Source of the DNA: Streptomyces sp. VRA16 Mangrove soil
GTDB lineage: Bacteria; Actinomycetota; Actinomycetes; Streptomycetales; Streptomycetaceae
DNA length: 64,000 nt
Direction: 5' to 3'
Assembly: GCF_017377775.1 (NCBI RefSeq)
Contig: NZ_JAFVLN010000003.1
Location: 434,001 to 498,000, forward strand
In this document: in pieces, positions 26,530 through 34,404 of the stretch
How positions within the stretch are numbered: position 1 is the stretch's first letter
Layout: every line of letters begins with the position of its first letter
The notes under the pieces: generated by a model
Databases searched by the model: none
What the model was told of the DNA's origin: nothing
Seen by the model: the letters and a program-made list of their open reading frames with translations, nothing else
Made by a program: the position numbers and the translations under genes

Positions 26530-27235
26530 CGTCCCGCCCGTTCGACCGGCCGACCCAGGCGTCGACGTCGTAGCCGCGTTCCTCCCAGTAGCCGGGCCGC
26601 ACCTCGTCGGTGACGGTGATCCCGGAGAGCCACTTCGCGGACTTGTAGAAGTACATGGGCGCCACATAGAGGCGGACGGGTCCGCCGTGGCTGTGGCCGA
26701 GGTCCTTGTCCTGCATGCGCAGGGCCACCAACACGTCGTCGCGGCGCGCCTGTTGGAGGGTGAGGCTCTCGGTGTACGCGCCGTCGAAGCAGGTCAGGCG
26801 GACGGCCCTGGCGGCAGGGCGCACCCCCGCGGCGTCCAGGATCCGCGAGAGCCGCACGCCTTCGAAGGGCGTGCCCGGCACCCGCCAGCCCGTGACGCAC
26901 TGCACGTCGTGGACGAGACGGGTCTGGGGCAGCGCCCTCAGTTCGGGGAGCGTGTACGTGGCCGGGTGCTCGACGAGACCGTCGACGGTGAGCCGGTAGC
27001 TGTGCTCGTCCTTGTGCGGGACGGACGCGGTCACCGAGTAGTACCGGAAGCCGCCCCCGGCGGGCAGCAGTCCGGTGACGCCGGTCGGGTCCTTGGAGGT
27101 GACGCTCTCCACGGCGCGCTGCAGCGCGGGCGCGGCCGCGACGCCGAGGGCGCCCGCGCCGAGCATGCCGAGGATCAGGCGGCGGCCCAACGGGGCGCCG
27201 CGTTCTTCTGTACCGGGGTCGTCGTGCGGTTCCAC
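26513..27235 (-). CDS. Molybdopterin-dependent oxidoreductase, YedY/sulfite-oxidase fold
   Basis: This 240-residue enzyme has an N-terminal Tat-like signal (GRRLILGMLGAGALGVAAA, twin Arg at 18-19), so it is probably exported folded. The sulfite-oxidase-type molybdopterin domain follows, with the predicted molybdenum ligand Cys113 in VHDVQCVTGWRVPG. Further family segments are FEGVRLSRILDAAGV and GGPVRLYVAPMYFYKSAKW. Family members include MsrP, which reduces oxidised methionine in envelope proteins, but substrates vary. The GTG at 27235 gives the intact signal. The cytochrome b gene overlaps its end. Confidence 0.9.
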   Translation of the reverse strand: MEPHDDPGTEERGAPLGRRLILGMLGAGALGVAAAPALQRAVESVTSKDPTGVTGLLPAGGGFRYYSVTASVPHKDEHSYRLTVDGLVEHPATYTLPELRALPQTRLVHDVQCVTGWRVPGTPFEGVRLSRILDAAGVRPAARAVRLTCFDGAYTESLTLQQARRDDVLVALRMQDKDLGHSHGGPVRLYVAPMYFYKSAKWLSGITVTDEVRPGYWEERGYDVDAWVGRSNGRDDAPTT

Positions 27236-27327
27236 GTCGTGATTCGAGCACGTCCGGGTGGAACGGGGCCAGGGGCGGGGCCGGTTCGTCAGACTTCCGT
27301 CACATCGTGCGGGCCGCGCGCGGGGCG

Positions 27328-28869
27328 CTACGCCTCCCTGCGCTTCTCCAGCTGGAACGCCTCGTTGCCGAGGCCGATGCGGGCGTGCGCCTCGGGGTTG
27401 CGGGCGCGCAGGACGAGGCTGTACGCGACACCGGCCAGGGCGGCGAGGGCGATGAGGCCGGGCAGGATCCAGTTCAGGGCGGAGTCGGGGCCCGACCCGA
27501 CGAGCAGGTCGAAGTCCTTGACCGTGTAGCCCGCGATGGCCAGCAGGGCGAGGCCGGAGACCGCGGAGGCGGCGAGGCGCGGGCCCTGGGCCCGTGCGGC
27601 GCCGCGCCGCACGAAGAAGACGATGACGGCGAGGGAGGCGGCGGCCATGAGCAGGATGACGCCGAGCGCGCCCACGTTGCCGCCCCAGGTGAACAGGCGC
27701 AGCACGGGGGCGGTCGGGTCGCCGGCGGCGCCGGGGTCGGTGACGGCGAAGGCGATCACGACGACCGCGGCGATCCCCGTCTGCAGCAGCGACCCGGCAC
27801 CGGGCGCGCCGCTCGCGCTGTTGGTGCGGCCGAAGGCGGCCGGGAGGAGTCCTTCGCGGCCCATGGCGAACGCGTACCGGGCGACGACGTTGTGGAAGCT
27901 GAGCATCGCCGCGAACATCCCGGTGATGAACAGGACGTGCACCGCGTCGGTGAAGGTGGCGCCGAGCCGGTCCTCGGTCAGCGCGAAGAGCAGCCCGGCC
28001 GACTGCTTCCGGGACTGGCCGACGATGGCGGCGGGCCCGGTGGCCACGGTCAGCGCCCAGGAGCTGAGCGCGAAGAAGACGGCGACGCCGCCCACCGCGA
28101 GGTACATGACGCGCGGCACGAGGATGTGCGGGCGGCTGGTCTCCTCCGCGTACACCGGCGCCTGCTCGAAGCCCGCGAACGCCGCGATGCAGAAGCACAG
28201 GGCGGTGCCGATGCCGACGCCGGAGAGCGTGTCCGGGTTGAACGCGTGCAGCGAGACGCCCTCCTTGCCCGGGTCGCCGAGCGCCGCGACGTCGAAGATC
28301 ACGACGAGGGCGACCTCGATGAGGAGCAGCACGCCGAGCACCCGCGCGTTGATGTCGATCTTCAGCAGTCCGCACACGGCGACGACCGCGACGGCCGCCA
28401 ACGCCGGTATCCACCAGGCTATGTGAAGTTCGAGGTGCTCCTGCGCGAGCGAGGAGACCTCGAAGCCGAAGATGCCGAAGATGCCGACCTGGAACGAGCT
28501 GTAGGCGACGAGCGCGACCAGGGCCGCGGCGGACCCGGCGGTCGGGCCGAGACCGCGGGTGATGTACGCGTAGAACGCGCCGGCGTTGTGGACGTGCCGG
28601 CTCATCTCCGCGTAGCCGACGCTGAACAGGGCGAGGACGACACCGAGCGCGAGGAAGAGCAGCGGCTGCCCGACGGCGCCGACCACGGCGAAGGTGGTGG
28701 GCATGACGCCGGCCACCACCATCAGCGGGGCCGTCGCGGCGAGCACGGACAGCAGCAGCCCGGCCGTGCCGAGCCGTCCGGCGCGCAGCGCTCCCTCCTG
28801 CCCCTTGAAGGTGCTGATGTCCGGCGTGGATGTCGTGCTGCCGGTGGCTCTCGAACTGCCCGTGGTCAT
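27328..28869 (-). CDS. APC superfamily amino acid permease
   Basis: This 513-residue polytopic membrane transporter has about 12 hydrophobic segments. The APC features are the early MVVAGVMPTTFAVVGAVGQP helix region, AGAFYAYITRGLGP and CFCIAAFAGFEQAPVYAEET, the conserved helix-6 region. The ATG at 28869 follows GGAAGGGA, and a very long N-terminal extension in this frame is a shadow of the next gene. Proton-coupled amino acid or amine uptake is inferred; the substrate is not evident. Confidence 0.92.
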   Translation of the reverse strand: MTTGSSRATGSTTSTPDISTFKGQEGALRAGRLGTAGLLLSVLAATAPLMVVAGVMPTTFAVVGAVGQPLLFLALGVVLALFSVGYAEMSRHVHNAGAFYAYITRGLGPTAGSAAALVALVAYSSFQVGIFGIFGFEVSSLAQEHLELHIAWWIPALAAVAVVAVCGLLKIDINARVLGVLLLIEVALVVIFDVAALGDPGKEGVSLHAFNPDTLSGVGIGTALCFCIAAFAGFEQAPVYAEETSRPHILVPRVMYLAVGGVAVFFALSSWALTVATGPAAIVGQSRKQSAGLLFALTEDRLGATFTDAVHVLFITGMFAAMLSFHNVVARYAFAMGREGLLPAAFGRTNSASGAPGAGSLLQTGIAAVVVIAFAVTDPGAAGDPTAPVLRLFTWGGNVGALGVILLMAAASLAVIVFFVRRGAARAQGPRLAASAVSGLALLAIAGYTVKDFDLLVGSGPDSALNWILPGLIALAALAGVAYSLVLRARNPEAHARIGLGNEAFQLEKRREA

Positions 28870-28916
28870 CGCGGGGCCGTCCCTTCCGATGTCTGGTCGG
28901 TGTGGTGAGGTGCGGT

Positions 28917-29894
28917 TCAGACCGCGCCGAGCGCGGCGTCGCGTGCGGTGCGGAACGCCTCGTAGGGGTCCTGGTCGCCGTACGACCAGGGGGCGGTGGT
29001 GACGTGCGGTCCGATGCGGTGGAAGAGGGCGGCGGCCTCGGCGGGGCGGCCCTCGCAGTACTTGGCGTGGGCGAGGAAGTTGAGGTCGATACGGGACCGC
29101 GGGTGCACGGTGCCGGCCCGGTCGTACGGGTCGCCCCACTCCAGCCACCAGTCGAAGGCCGCCTTCATGACGAGGCGGGCGCGCCGCCCGGTCCAGTGCC
29201 CGGAGCGCTTCGGGTCGCCGGGCACCATGCCGGCCCTGGCGAGCACCCGGAACCGCTCGGCGTGCGCGATCACCGGAAGGACCGCCAACGGCGAGTCGGG
29301 CGGGGCCTGTTCGGCGGCCCAGGCCGCGAAGTCGTACACCTCGTGCAGCGGGTCCTGCCCGGTGTCGGGGCGCCGTTCGGCGAGCCTCTCCACCATCAGG
29401 TGGTGCGCGTGGTGGTGCACGGGATGGCGCAGCCGCACCTCGTCGAAGAGGCGTACGACGTCCTCCTCGCGACCCGACGTCCGCTCCAGCAGGAGCAGCC
29501 CGAGCCAGGGGGTGGGGTCGTGCGGCACCCGTTCCGCGCTGTCGAGGCAGGCCGCGCGGGCCTTGTCGGGGCGGGCCTTCCCGGCGACGGCGCGGTGCAC
29601 GGTGGCGCAGGCGAGCAGCACGGGCGCGTCCGCGGACTCGGGTTCGACGAGCCGCCAGTCGCCGGCCCAGGCGGCGGCCGTGGGCTCCTGCGCGAGGGCC
29701 ATCATGCGGTGGCCGCGGCGGTCCCAGTCGTCGCCGGTCGCGGCGAGCAGCGCCCGGGCCTCGGTCCAGCGGCCCTGTGCGAGAGCGGTGCGGGCGGCCA
29801 CGAGCCCGGCGTCGTCGAGTGCGGGGTCGCCGAAGCCCGTGGGGTGCGCGGGCTTCCTGCGGGGACGCCCGAGCGGAGGCGGAGGTGGGGGCAC
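28917..29894 (-). CDS. Conserved hypothetical protein with TPR-like helical repeats
   Basis: I do not recognise a named family for this 325-residue protein. After a Pro-rich start (MPPPPPPLGRPRRKP), the sequence is almost all helical. Repeating Ala/Leu-rich units such as LVAARTALAQGRWTEARALLAA, DKARAACLDSAERVPHDPTPW and LNFLAHAKYCEGRPAEAAAL resemble tetratricopeptide repeats. No catalytic motif, signal peptide or membrane segment is visible. It ends 47 bp before the APC permease start on the same strand and may be cotranscribed. A scaffold or binding role is inference. Confidence 0.75.
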   Translation of the reverse strand: MPPPPPPLGRPRRKPAHPTGFGDPALDDAGLVAARTALAQGRWTEARALLAATGDDWDRRGHRMMALAQEPTAAAWAGDWRLVEPESADAPVLLACATVHRAVAGKARPDKARAACLDSAERVPHDPTPWLGLLLLERTSGREEDVVRLFDEVRLRHPVHHHAHHLMVERLAERRPDTGQDPLHEVYDFAAWAAEQAPPDSPLAVLPVIAHAERFRVLARAGMVPGDPKRSGHWTGRRARLVMKAAFDWWLEWGDPYDRAGTVHPRSRIDLNFLAHAKYCEGRPAEAAALFHRIGPHVTTAPWSYGDQDPYEAFRTARDAALGAV

Positions 29895-30222
29895 CGCACG
29901 GTTCCTCTACGGATCGCTTCGGCTCCGCGCGACGCTGCGCGGCCAGGTCAATGATCACGGACAGCAAAGCGGTAGGGGGCGCTCCGCGTCAAGGGTGATC
30001 CAGTGACGGAACTCACCAACTGGCCATGGATCACCAGGAGTTGGCCTTGGACCATATTCAACTTGCATAGTCAGGGCTGGAGTTGCTCCAGTGACACGAG
30101 TACGCGACGGGCCGGCATCGATCGCGGAAGGCCGGGCACTCGGGGGGCGGGGGGCGCGGTGGGGCGCTATCGTCTGCCCATACCCACCCCTGCCCGTTCA
30201 GTCAGTCCTAGAGGTGCGCAGC
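29895..30222. promoter_or_regulatory. Divergent intergenic region with a small dyad
   Basis: This 328-bp gap between divergent genes must hold both promoters. I see one short perfect dyad, CTGGAG-TTG-CTCCAG (30077-30091). A plus-strand frame from GTG 30003 is tryptophan-rich at first but then runs as an out-of-frame shadow through the downstream gene, and a 14-codon ATG frame at about 30029 lacks a good ribosome site. I call no gene. Confidence 0.4.
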
Positions 30223-31113
30223 GTGTCGGTTCTGGTACTCGTCCTCGCCGTGAGCGCGGCGTTCTGCCTGGGTGTCGGCTTCGTCCTCCAGCAGAACGCG
30301 GCGGCGCACGCCCCGCTCGGGGACTTCCTCTCCCCGCGCCTGCTGCTCGACCTGGTGCGGGTGCCGCGCTGGCTCGGCGGGATAGGGCTGATGGTGTGCG
30401 GCATGGTGCTCGGGGCGGTCGCGCTCGGGCAGGGCGAGGTCACCCTGGTGGAGCCGCTCCTCGCCACGAACCTGCTCTTCGCGCTGGTGCTCTCGCGCCG
30501 GCAGACCAGACAGCCGCTGGGCCGGCAGGGCTGGTCAGGGCTCGTGCTGCTCGCGGGCGGCGTCACCGCGTTCATCGTGGCCGGACAGCCGCGCGGAGGG
30601 AGCGCGGTGACGGACCCCCTGCGGCACTGGCTGATCATCGGCGTGATGGTCGGCACGGCGCTGCTGCTCGCGGCGCTCGCCAGGCGCTCGCGGCTCGGCT
30701 CGGGCCCCGCGCTGCTCGCGGTGGCGGCGGGGCTGCTGTACGGGGTGCAGGACGCGCTGACGCGGGTGAGCGGGCAGCGCTTCGCGGCCGGCGGCCTGGC
30801 GACGCTCTTCACCGGGTGGCAGCCGTACGCGGTGGTCGCGCTCGGGGTGACCGGGCTCGTCCTCGTACAGAGCGCGTTCGAGACGGCGCCGCTGCGGATG
30901 TCCCTGCCCGCGCTGACCGCCGCGCAGCCGCTGGCCGGGATCGCGTGCGGCGTGGGCTTCCTCGGCGACCGCCTGCGCACCGACACGGGCGCCCTGGCCT
31001 GGGAGGCCGTGGGGCTGACCGGGATCGTGGTGGGCGTCGTGCTGCTGGGCCTGCACCCCGCGATGCCGGGCGCTGCCGCGCGGGGGCGGGATCAGGTGGG
31101 GGCCGGGGTTTAG
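30223..31113 (+). CDS. DMT superfamily (EamA-like) transporter
   Basis: This 296-residue membrane protein has 9-10 hydrophobic helices with very little soluble sequence. It opens with a helix VLVLAVSAAFCLGVGFVLQQ and contains LVEPLLATNLLFALVLSRR, the positionally conserved proline/glutamate of EamA halves, echoed in the second half by MSLPALTAAQPLAGIACGVG. That internal two-fold pattern is characteristic of drug/metabolite exporters. The GTG at 30223 follows GAGGTG. The substrate and direction of transport cannot be told. Confidence 0.85.
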   Translation: MSVLVLVLAVSAAFCLGVGFVLQQNAAAHAPLGDFLSPRLLLDLVRVPRWLGGIGLMVCGMVLGAVALGQGEVTLVEPLLATNLLFALVLSRRQTRQPLGRQGWSGLVLLAGGVTAFIVAGQPRGGSAVTDPLRHWLIIGVMVGTALLLAALARRSRLGSGPALLAVAAGLLYGVQDALTRVSGQRFAAGGLATLFTGWQPYAVVALGVTGLVLVQSAFETAPLRMSLPALTAAQPLAGIACGVGFLGDRLRTDTGALAWEAVGLTGIVVGVVLLGLHPAMPGAAARGRDQVGAGV

Positions 31114-31162
31114 GCCCAGACAGGGCCTCGCGCCTGATCGGGTGCCGGGGGCGTGCGTGCGC

Positions 31163-31325
31163 GGGTGCGGGTTGCGTCGTGGCTGGTCGCGCCCCGCGGC
31201 GGAGCCGCTGATCGACACAGCCCCGCGCCCCTGAAGGCCTGCGGGTTCGCCGCGCCGTCATCGATGAGATGCCGCCCGTCTCGGGGGCGCGGGGAACTGC
31301 GCGACCGGACCCCACCGGACCCGCG
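31163..31325. repeat. MITE-like palindromic repeat, copy 1
   Basis: The left arm (31163-31192, GGGTGCGGGT...TGGTCGCGC) is an imperfect inverted repeat of the right arm (31299-31325, GCGCGACCGGACCCCACCGG...). Inside are CCCCGCGCCCCTGAAGG and GGGGGCGCGGGGAACTGCGC, also inverted. The same arms occur at 32659, 36681 and, in part, 59711. No reading frame lies inside. Confidence 0.75.
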
Positions 31326-31369
31326 GCCGGACCCGAGCCGTCGAAGCCGCGGCGCGTAGCCTGACCCCC

Positions 31370-31882
31370 ATGCCTACGTCGCCCTCCGAAGAGATCCTCG
31401 ACATCGTCGACGAGCACGACCGCGTCGTCGGGCAGGCGCCCCGCGGCGAGGCCTACGCGCGCGGGCTTCGGCACCGCTGCGCGTTCATCCTGGCCCGGAA
31501 CCCCGCCGGAGAGGTGTTCGTGCACCGGCGCACCACCACCAAGCTCGTCTTTCCCGGGCTGTACGACATGTTCGTCGGCGGTGTCGTCGGCGCGGGCGAG
31601 AGCTATGACGAGGCGGCGCTGCGGGAGGCCGAGGAGGAGCTGGGGGTGTCGGGGCTGCCGCAGCCGACGCCGCTGTTCAAGTTCCTCTACGACGGCGGCG
31701 AGCGCGGCACCTGGTGGTCGTACGTCTACGAGGTCACCTTCGACCTGCCCGTGAAGCCGCAGGCCGAGGAGATCGACTGGCACGCCTTCCTGACCCCGCA
31801 GGAGCTGGAGCGGCGGATCGGCGCGTGGGAGTGGACGCCGGACGGTCTCGCCGCCTACCACCGGTGGAAGGCGCACAGGTGA
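31370..31882 (+). CDS. Nudix hydrolase, YfcD-like
   Basis: This 170-residue enzyme has a canonical Nudix box at about residues 70-92, matching GX5EX7REUXEEXGU through GAGESYDEAALREAEEELGV, so it should hydrolyse a nucleoside-diphosphate-linked or related compound with a divalent metal. The overall form (EILDIVDEHDRVVGQAPRGE, then HRCAFILARNPAGEVFVHRR) resembles the YfcD/isopentenyl-diphosphate isomerase-like branch, but the isomerase Cys/Glu set is not evident. TAGCCT (31357-31362) lies 7 nt before the ATG without a ribosome site, suggesting a leaderless mRNA. Confidence 0.92.
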   Translation: MPTSPSEEILDIVDEHDRVVGQAPRGEAYARGLRHRCAFILARNPAGEVFVHRRTTTKLVFPGLYDMFVGGVVGAGESYDEAALREAEEELGVSGLPQPTPLFKFLYDGGERGTWWSYVYEVTFDLPVKPQAEEIDWHAFLTPQELERRIGAWEWTPDGLAAYHRWKAHR

Positions 31883-31903
31883 CCCGAAGGTAATGTCCTG
31901 CGA

Positions 31904-32296
31904 GTGATCGATTTCGTGCGCAACATCCGCCTCTGGTTCGCCCCGGAGCGGGTCAGGGACGAGGGTGAGACGCCCGACTACCGCTTCTCGCTCGCCAACG
32001 AGCGGACCTTCCTCGCCTGGATCCGGACCGCGCTGGCGCTGATCGGCGGCGGTTTCGCGGTCGACCAGTTCCTGCCCGACCTGCGCTGGGGCTGGCGCGT
32101 GGGCCTCGCCCTCGCGCTGCTCGCCGCCGGTGTGCTGTGCTCGCTGCGGGCCGTGAGCCACTGGGTGCGGTGCGAGCGGGCGATGCGGCGCGGCGAGGAT
32201 CTGCCGGTCTCCCGGTTCCCGGCCGTGCTCAGTCTGGTCGTGGCGCTGGTCGCCGTGGCCATGGTCGTCGTGGTGATCGTGGGCTGGGAAGGGTGA
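31904..32296 (+). CDS. YidH/DUF202 family membrane protein, larger
   Basis: This 130-residue protein has the DUF202 signature RFSLANERTFLAWIRTALALIGGGFAVDQF followed by helices at about residues 64-82 and 106-126 (the signature core is LANERTFLAWIRTALALI). It probably sits in the membrane with three helices; the function of the family is not established. It starts at GTG 31904, where TAATGT 7 nt upstream suggests a leaderless transcript. It is followed within 6 bp by a second DUF202 gene, so the two likely form a heteromeric pair. Confidence 0.88.
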   Translation: MIDFVRNIRLWFAPERVRDEGETPDYRFSLANERTFLAWIRTALALIGGGFAVDQFLPDLRWGWRVGLALALLAAGVLCSLRAVSHWVRCERAMRRGEDLPVSRFPAVLSLVVALVAVAMVVVVIVGWEG

Positions 32297-32302
32297 GCCG
32301 CG

Positions 32303-32620
32303 ATGAGTGACGCCGTGCGCGACCCCGGGCTGCAGCCCGCGCGGACGCGGCTCGCGTGGCGGCGTACGACGTTGTCGTGCACGGTGGCGGCGGTGCTGTC
32401 CGTGAAGACGGTGCTGCACGGCTCCGCCGGGGCGCTGGGGTGGGTGTCGGCCGCGCTGATCCTGCTGGTGTGGCTGGGGTTTCTCGGGGTGGCGCACCGG
32501 CGGATCACGGGGCTGGCACTGAACGAGGCCGCGCCGCCGGTGCTCACGGTCCGGGGGGCTGTGGTGGCGGCGTTGTGCGCGGTGGCGTTGGCCGTGTTCG
32601 CGGTGGCGCTGGTGGTTTAG
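32303..32620 (+). CDS. YidH/DUF202 family membrane protein, smaller
   Basis: This 105-residue protein carries a shortened DUF202 start, GLQPARTRLAWRRTTLSCTV, with three hydrophobic helices (about residues 24-40, 45-62 and 82-103). The aromatic/Arg-rich RTRLAWRRT matches the ERTFLAWIRT motif of its neighbour. It begins 6 bp after the larger DUF202 gene, so the pair is one transcript. No biochemical role is known. Confidence 0.87.
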   Translation: MSDAVRDPGLQPARTRLAWRRTTLSCTVAAVLSVKTVLHGSAGALGWVSAALILLVWLGFLGVAHRRITGLALNEAAPPVLTVRGAVVAALCAVALAVFAVALVV

Positions 32621-32658
32621 GCGGGGCGCCTTCTCGCCTGCCGGGATCGCTTGTCAGA

Positions 32659-32835
32659 CGGGTGCGGGTCGTCCGTGGCCGGTCGCGCGGTTCCCCGCAC
32701 CCCGGGAGATGCGCACTGCGTGCGCATCTCCCTCGGGGAAGGCTGCGCGTCAGCGCATGCCTTCAGGGGCGCGGGGCCGTGTCCGTCAGCGGTTCCGCCA
32801 CGGGGCGCGACCGGCCCCCACCGAACCCGCACCCG
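32659..32835. repeat. MITE-like palindromic repeat, copy 2 (most complete)
   Basis: The left arm at 32659-32688 (CGGGTGCGGGTCGTCC, then GTGGCCGGTCGCGC) and the right arm at 32805-32835 (GCGCGACCGGCCCCCACCG, then AACCCGCACCCG) form terminal inverted repeats of about 30 bp. The 177-bp element lies between the convergent DUF202 and oxidoreductase genes and fills most of their gap. It has no coding potential. Confidence 0.78.
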
Positions 32836-32860
32836 ACGTGACGTCTCGGCCCCCGAATGC

Positions 32861-33796
32861 CTAGTCCTCCCACGGCACCGTCACCACCACCTTCCCCCGC
32901 ACCTTCCCCTCCGCGCTCAGGCGGTGCGCGTCCGCCGCCGCCTCCAGGGGGAACGTCCGCTCGACGTTCACCGTCACCACGTCCTGCTCCGCGAGATCCG
33001 CGAGACGGGCCAGGTCGGCGGCGTCCGGGCGGACGAAGCAGTAGCGGCCGCCCAGGGAGATCACCTCGCCGTCGGCGATGGAGGCGAGTCGGCCGCCGGG
33101 GGCCAGCAGGTCCGCGGAGACGCGGAGCGTGTCGCCGCCGACGGTGTCGAACGCCGCGTCCACGCCCTCGGGGACCAGCGCACGGACCCGGTCCGCGAGT
33201 CCGTCGCCGTACTCGACGGGCTCGGCGCCCAGTTCACGTACGTACGCGTGATTGCGTTCGCTCGCCGTGCCGATGACCCGCGCGCCGAGGTGCCGGGCGA
33301 TCTGGACGGCGAGGGAACCGACACCGCCCGCCGCCGCGTGCACCAGGACCACGTCGCCCTCCGTGACCTCCAGCGCCCGGGTCAGCACCTGGAGCGCGGT
33401 GAGCCCGGTCAGCGGCAGGCCCGCGGCCTCCTCGAAGGTGAGATTGCGGGGCTTGCGGGCCAGCGTGCGCACGGGCGCGGCCACGTACTCGGCGAAGGTG
33501 CCGCGGGAGAGGAAGTCCTCGCGCACGTACCCGATGACCTCGTCACCGGTGGCGAACTCCGTGACGGCGGCGCCGGGTTGGACCACCACACCGGACACGT
33601 CCCAGCCGGGGATCACCGGGAAGACGGGGTCGAGGATGCCGTCGAGATACCCCTCGCGGCACTTCCAGTCGACCGGGTTCACCGATGCCGCCCTGACCTT
33701 GACCAGGACGGAGTCGGGGCCGACCTTCGGGTCGCGCACCTCTCCGTACTCGAGAACGTCCGGGCCGCCGTACGCGCGGTATGTGATCGCCTTCAT
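32861..33796 (-). CDS. NADP-dependent oxidoreductase, zinc-free MDR (quinone-oxidoreductase-like)
   Basis: This 311-residue medium-chain reductase lacks the zinc-ligand cysteines of alcohol dehydrogenases. It opens MKAITYRAYGGPDVLEYGE, a typical quinone oxidoreductase start, and has the cofactor-binding VLVHAAAGGVGSLAVQIARHLGA region (core AAAGGVGSLAVQIA). The ATG at 33796 begins the conserved domain; an upstream in-frame start adds six unconserved residues. It likely reduces quinones or enones with NADPH. It faces the His-rich protein gene across a shared promoter region. Confidence 0.92.
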   Translation of the reverse strand: MKAITYRAYGGPDVLEYGEVRDPKVGPDSVLVKVRAASVNPVDWKCREGYLDGILDPVFPVIPGWDVSGVVVQPGAAVTEFATGDEVIGYVREDFLSRGTFAEYVAAPVRTLARKPRNLTFEEAAGLPLTGLTALQVLTRALEVTEGDVVLVHAAAGGVGSLAVQIARHLGARVIGTASERNHAYVRELGAEPVEYGDGLADRVRALVPEGVDAAFDTVGGDTLRVSADLLAPGGRLASIADGEVISLGGRYCFVRPDAADLARLADLAEQDVVTVNVERTFPLEAAADAHRLSAEGKVRGKVVVTVPWED

Positions 33797-33931
33797 GGCC
33801 GGAGGTTCCCACAACCGGGTCTTCGCGGCATTTCGGACTAGCCCGGTCTAGCCTGAGAGGGCATTACCGGCACGCTCGTCATTCTCAGCATTCTCGATCT
33901 TCCTGCCCATGCGTCTCCGAAGGTGAGCACC

Positions 33932-34228
33932 ATGACCACCCTCCACCAGGAGCACCCCGTCCACGCGCACACCCACGGCCCCTCGTGCGGCCACCCGGCG
34001 GTGCCGCACGGCGACCACGTCGACTACGCGCACGACGGGCATCTGCACGCCGAGCACGACGGCCACTGGGACGAGTGCGAGCCGGGCGGCCACGTCGCGC
34101 ACGAGGGACACGAGCACCGGCACGGCGAGGGCTGCGGGCACGAGGCCGTCACGCACGGGGACCATGTCGACTACGTCCACGACAGCCACCGGCACGCGGA
34201 GCACGACGGACACTGGGACGACCACTGA
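33932..34228 (+). CDS. Histidine-rich protein with internal duplication, probable metal-binding
   Basis: This 98-residue soluble protein has 27 histidines, three cysteines and many Asp/Glu. It consists largely of two similar units, one from about residue 19 and one from about residue 68, each reading like CGHxAVxHGDHVDYxHDxHxHAEHDGHWD. There is no signal peptide or membrane helix. Such composition suggests binding or storage of Zn, Ni, Cu or Co, which is inference. The ATG at 33932 follows AAGGTGAG. A strong terminator follows, so it is monocistronic. Direct repeats of ATTCTC lie upstream (about 33881-33898), but I cannot match them to a known metal-regulator box. Confidence 0.85.
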   Translation: MTTLHQEHPVHAHTHGPSCGHPAVPHGDHVDYAHDGHLHAEHDGHWDECEPGGHVAHEGHEHRHGEGCGHEAVTHGDHVDYVHDSHRHAEHDGHWDDH

Positions 34229-34246
34229 CCCTCCCGCACCGCGAAC

Positions 34247-34273
34247 GGGCCCGGCGCACTCGGCGCCGGGCCC
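34247..34273 (+). terminator. Terminator after the His-rich protein gene
   Basis: GGGCCCGGCGC (34247-34257) pairs perfectly with GCGCCGGGCCC (34263-34273) around a 5-nt loop. A short T-rich stretch, TTTCGTT, follows on the plus strand, supporting intrinsic termination. Confidence 0.88.
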
Positions 34274-34345
34274 TTTCGTTCGCCGGGCGGACAGGGCACG
34301 GTGGGTGCCGTAAGAACGATCACGTTTCGGTCAGCCACTGGACGG

Positions 34346-34365
34346 CATACCGACTGGTCGGCATG
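34346..34365. promoter_or_regulatory. TetR-type operator before the phosphotransferase gene
   Basis: CATACCGACTGGTCGGCATG is a 20-bp dyad with one mismatched pair, 39 bp before the ATG at 34405. Thirteen contiguous bases of its complement, ACCAGTCGGTATG, recur exactly at 41055-41067 before the SDR gene. The TetR gene at 37.9-38.5 kb lies between the two sites and is the likely binder. Confidence 0.65.
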
Positions 34366-34404
34366 ATGAGTTCCGTTGTTCATCTCGACGCGTGGAGGAC
34401 CACG

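Noticed and set aside
30003..31211. A plus-strand frame beginning with a Trp-rich stretch (about 30003-30090)
   Set aside because: After the first 30 codons it is an out-of-frame shadow of the DMT transporter, and no ribosome site precedes it.
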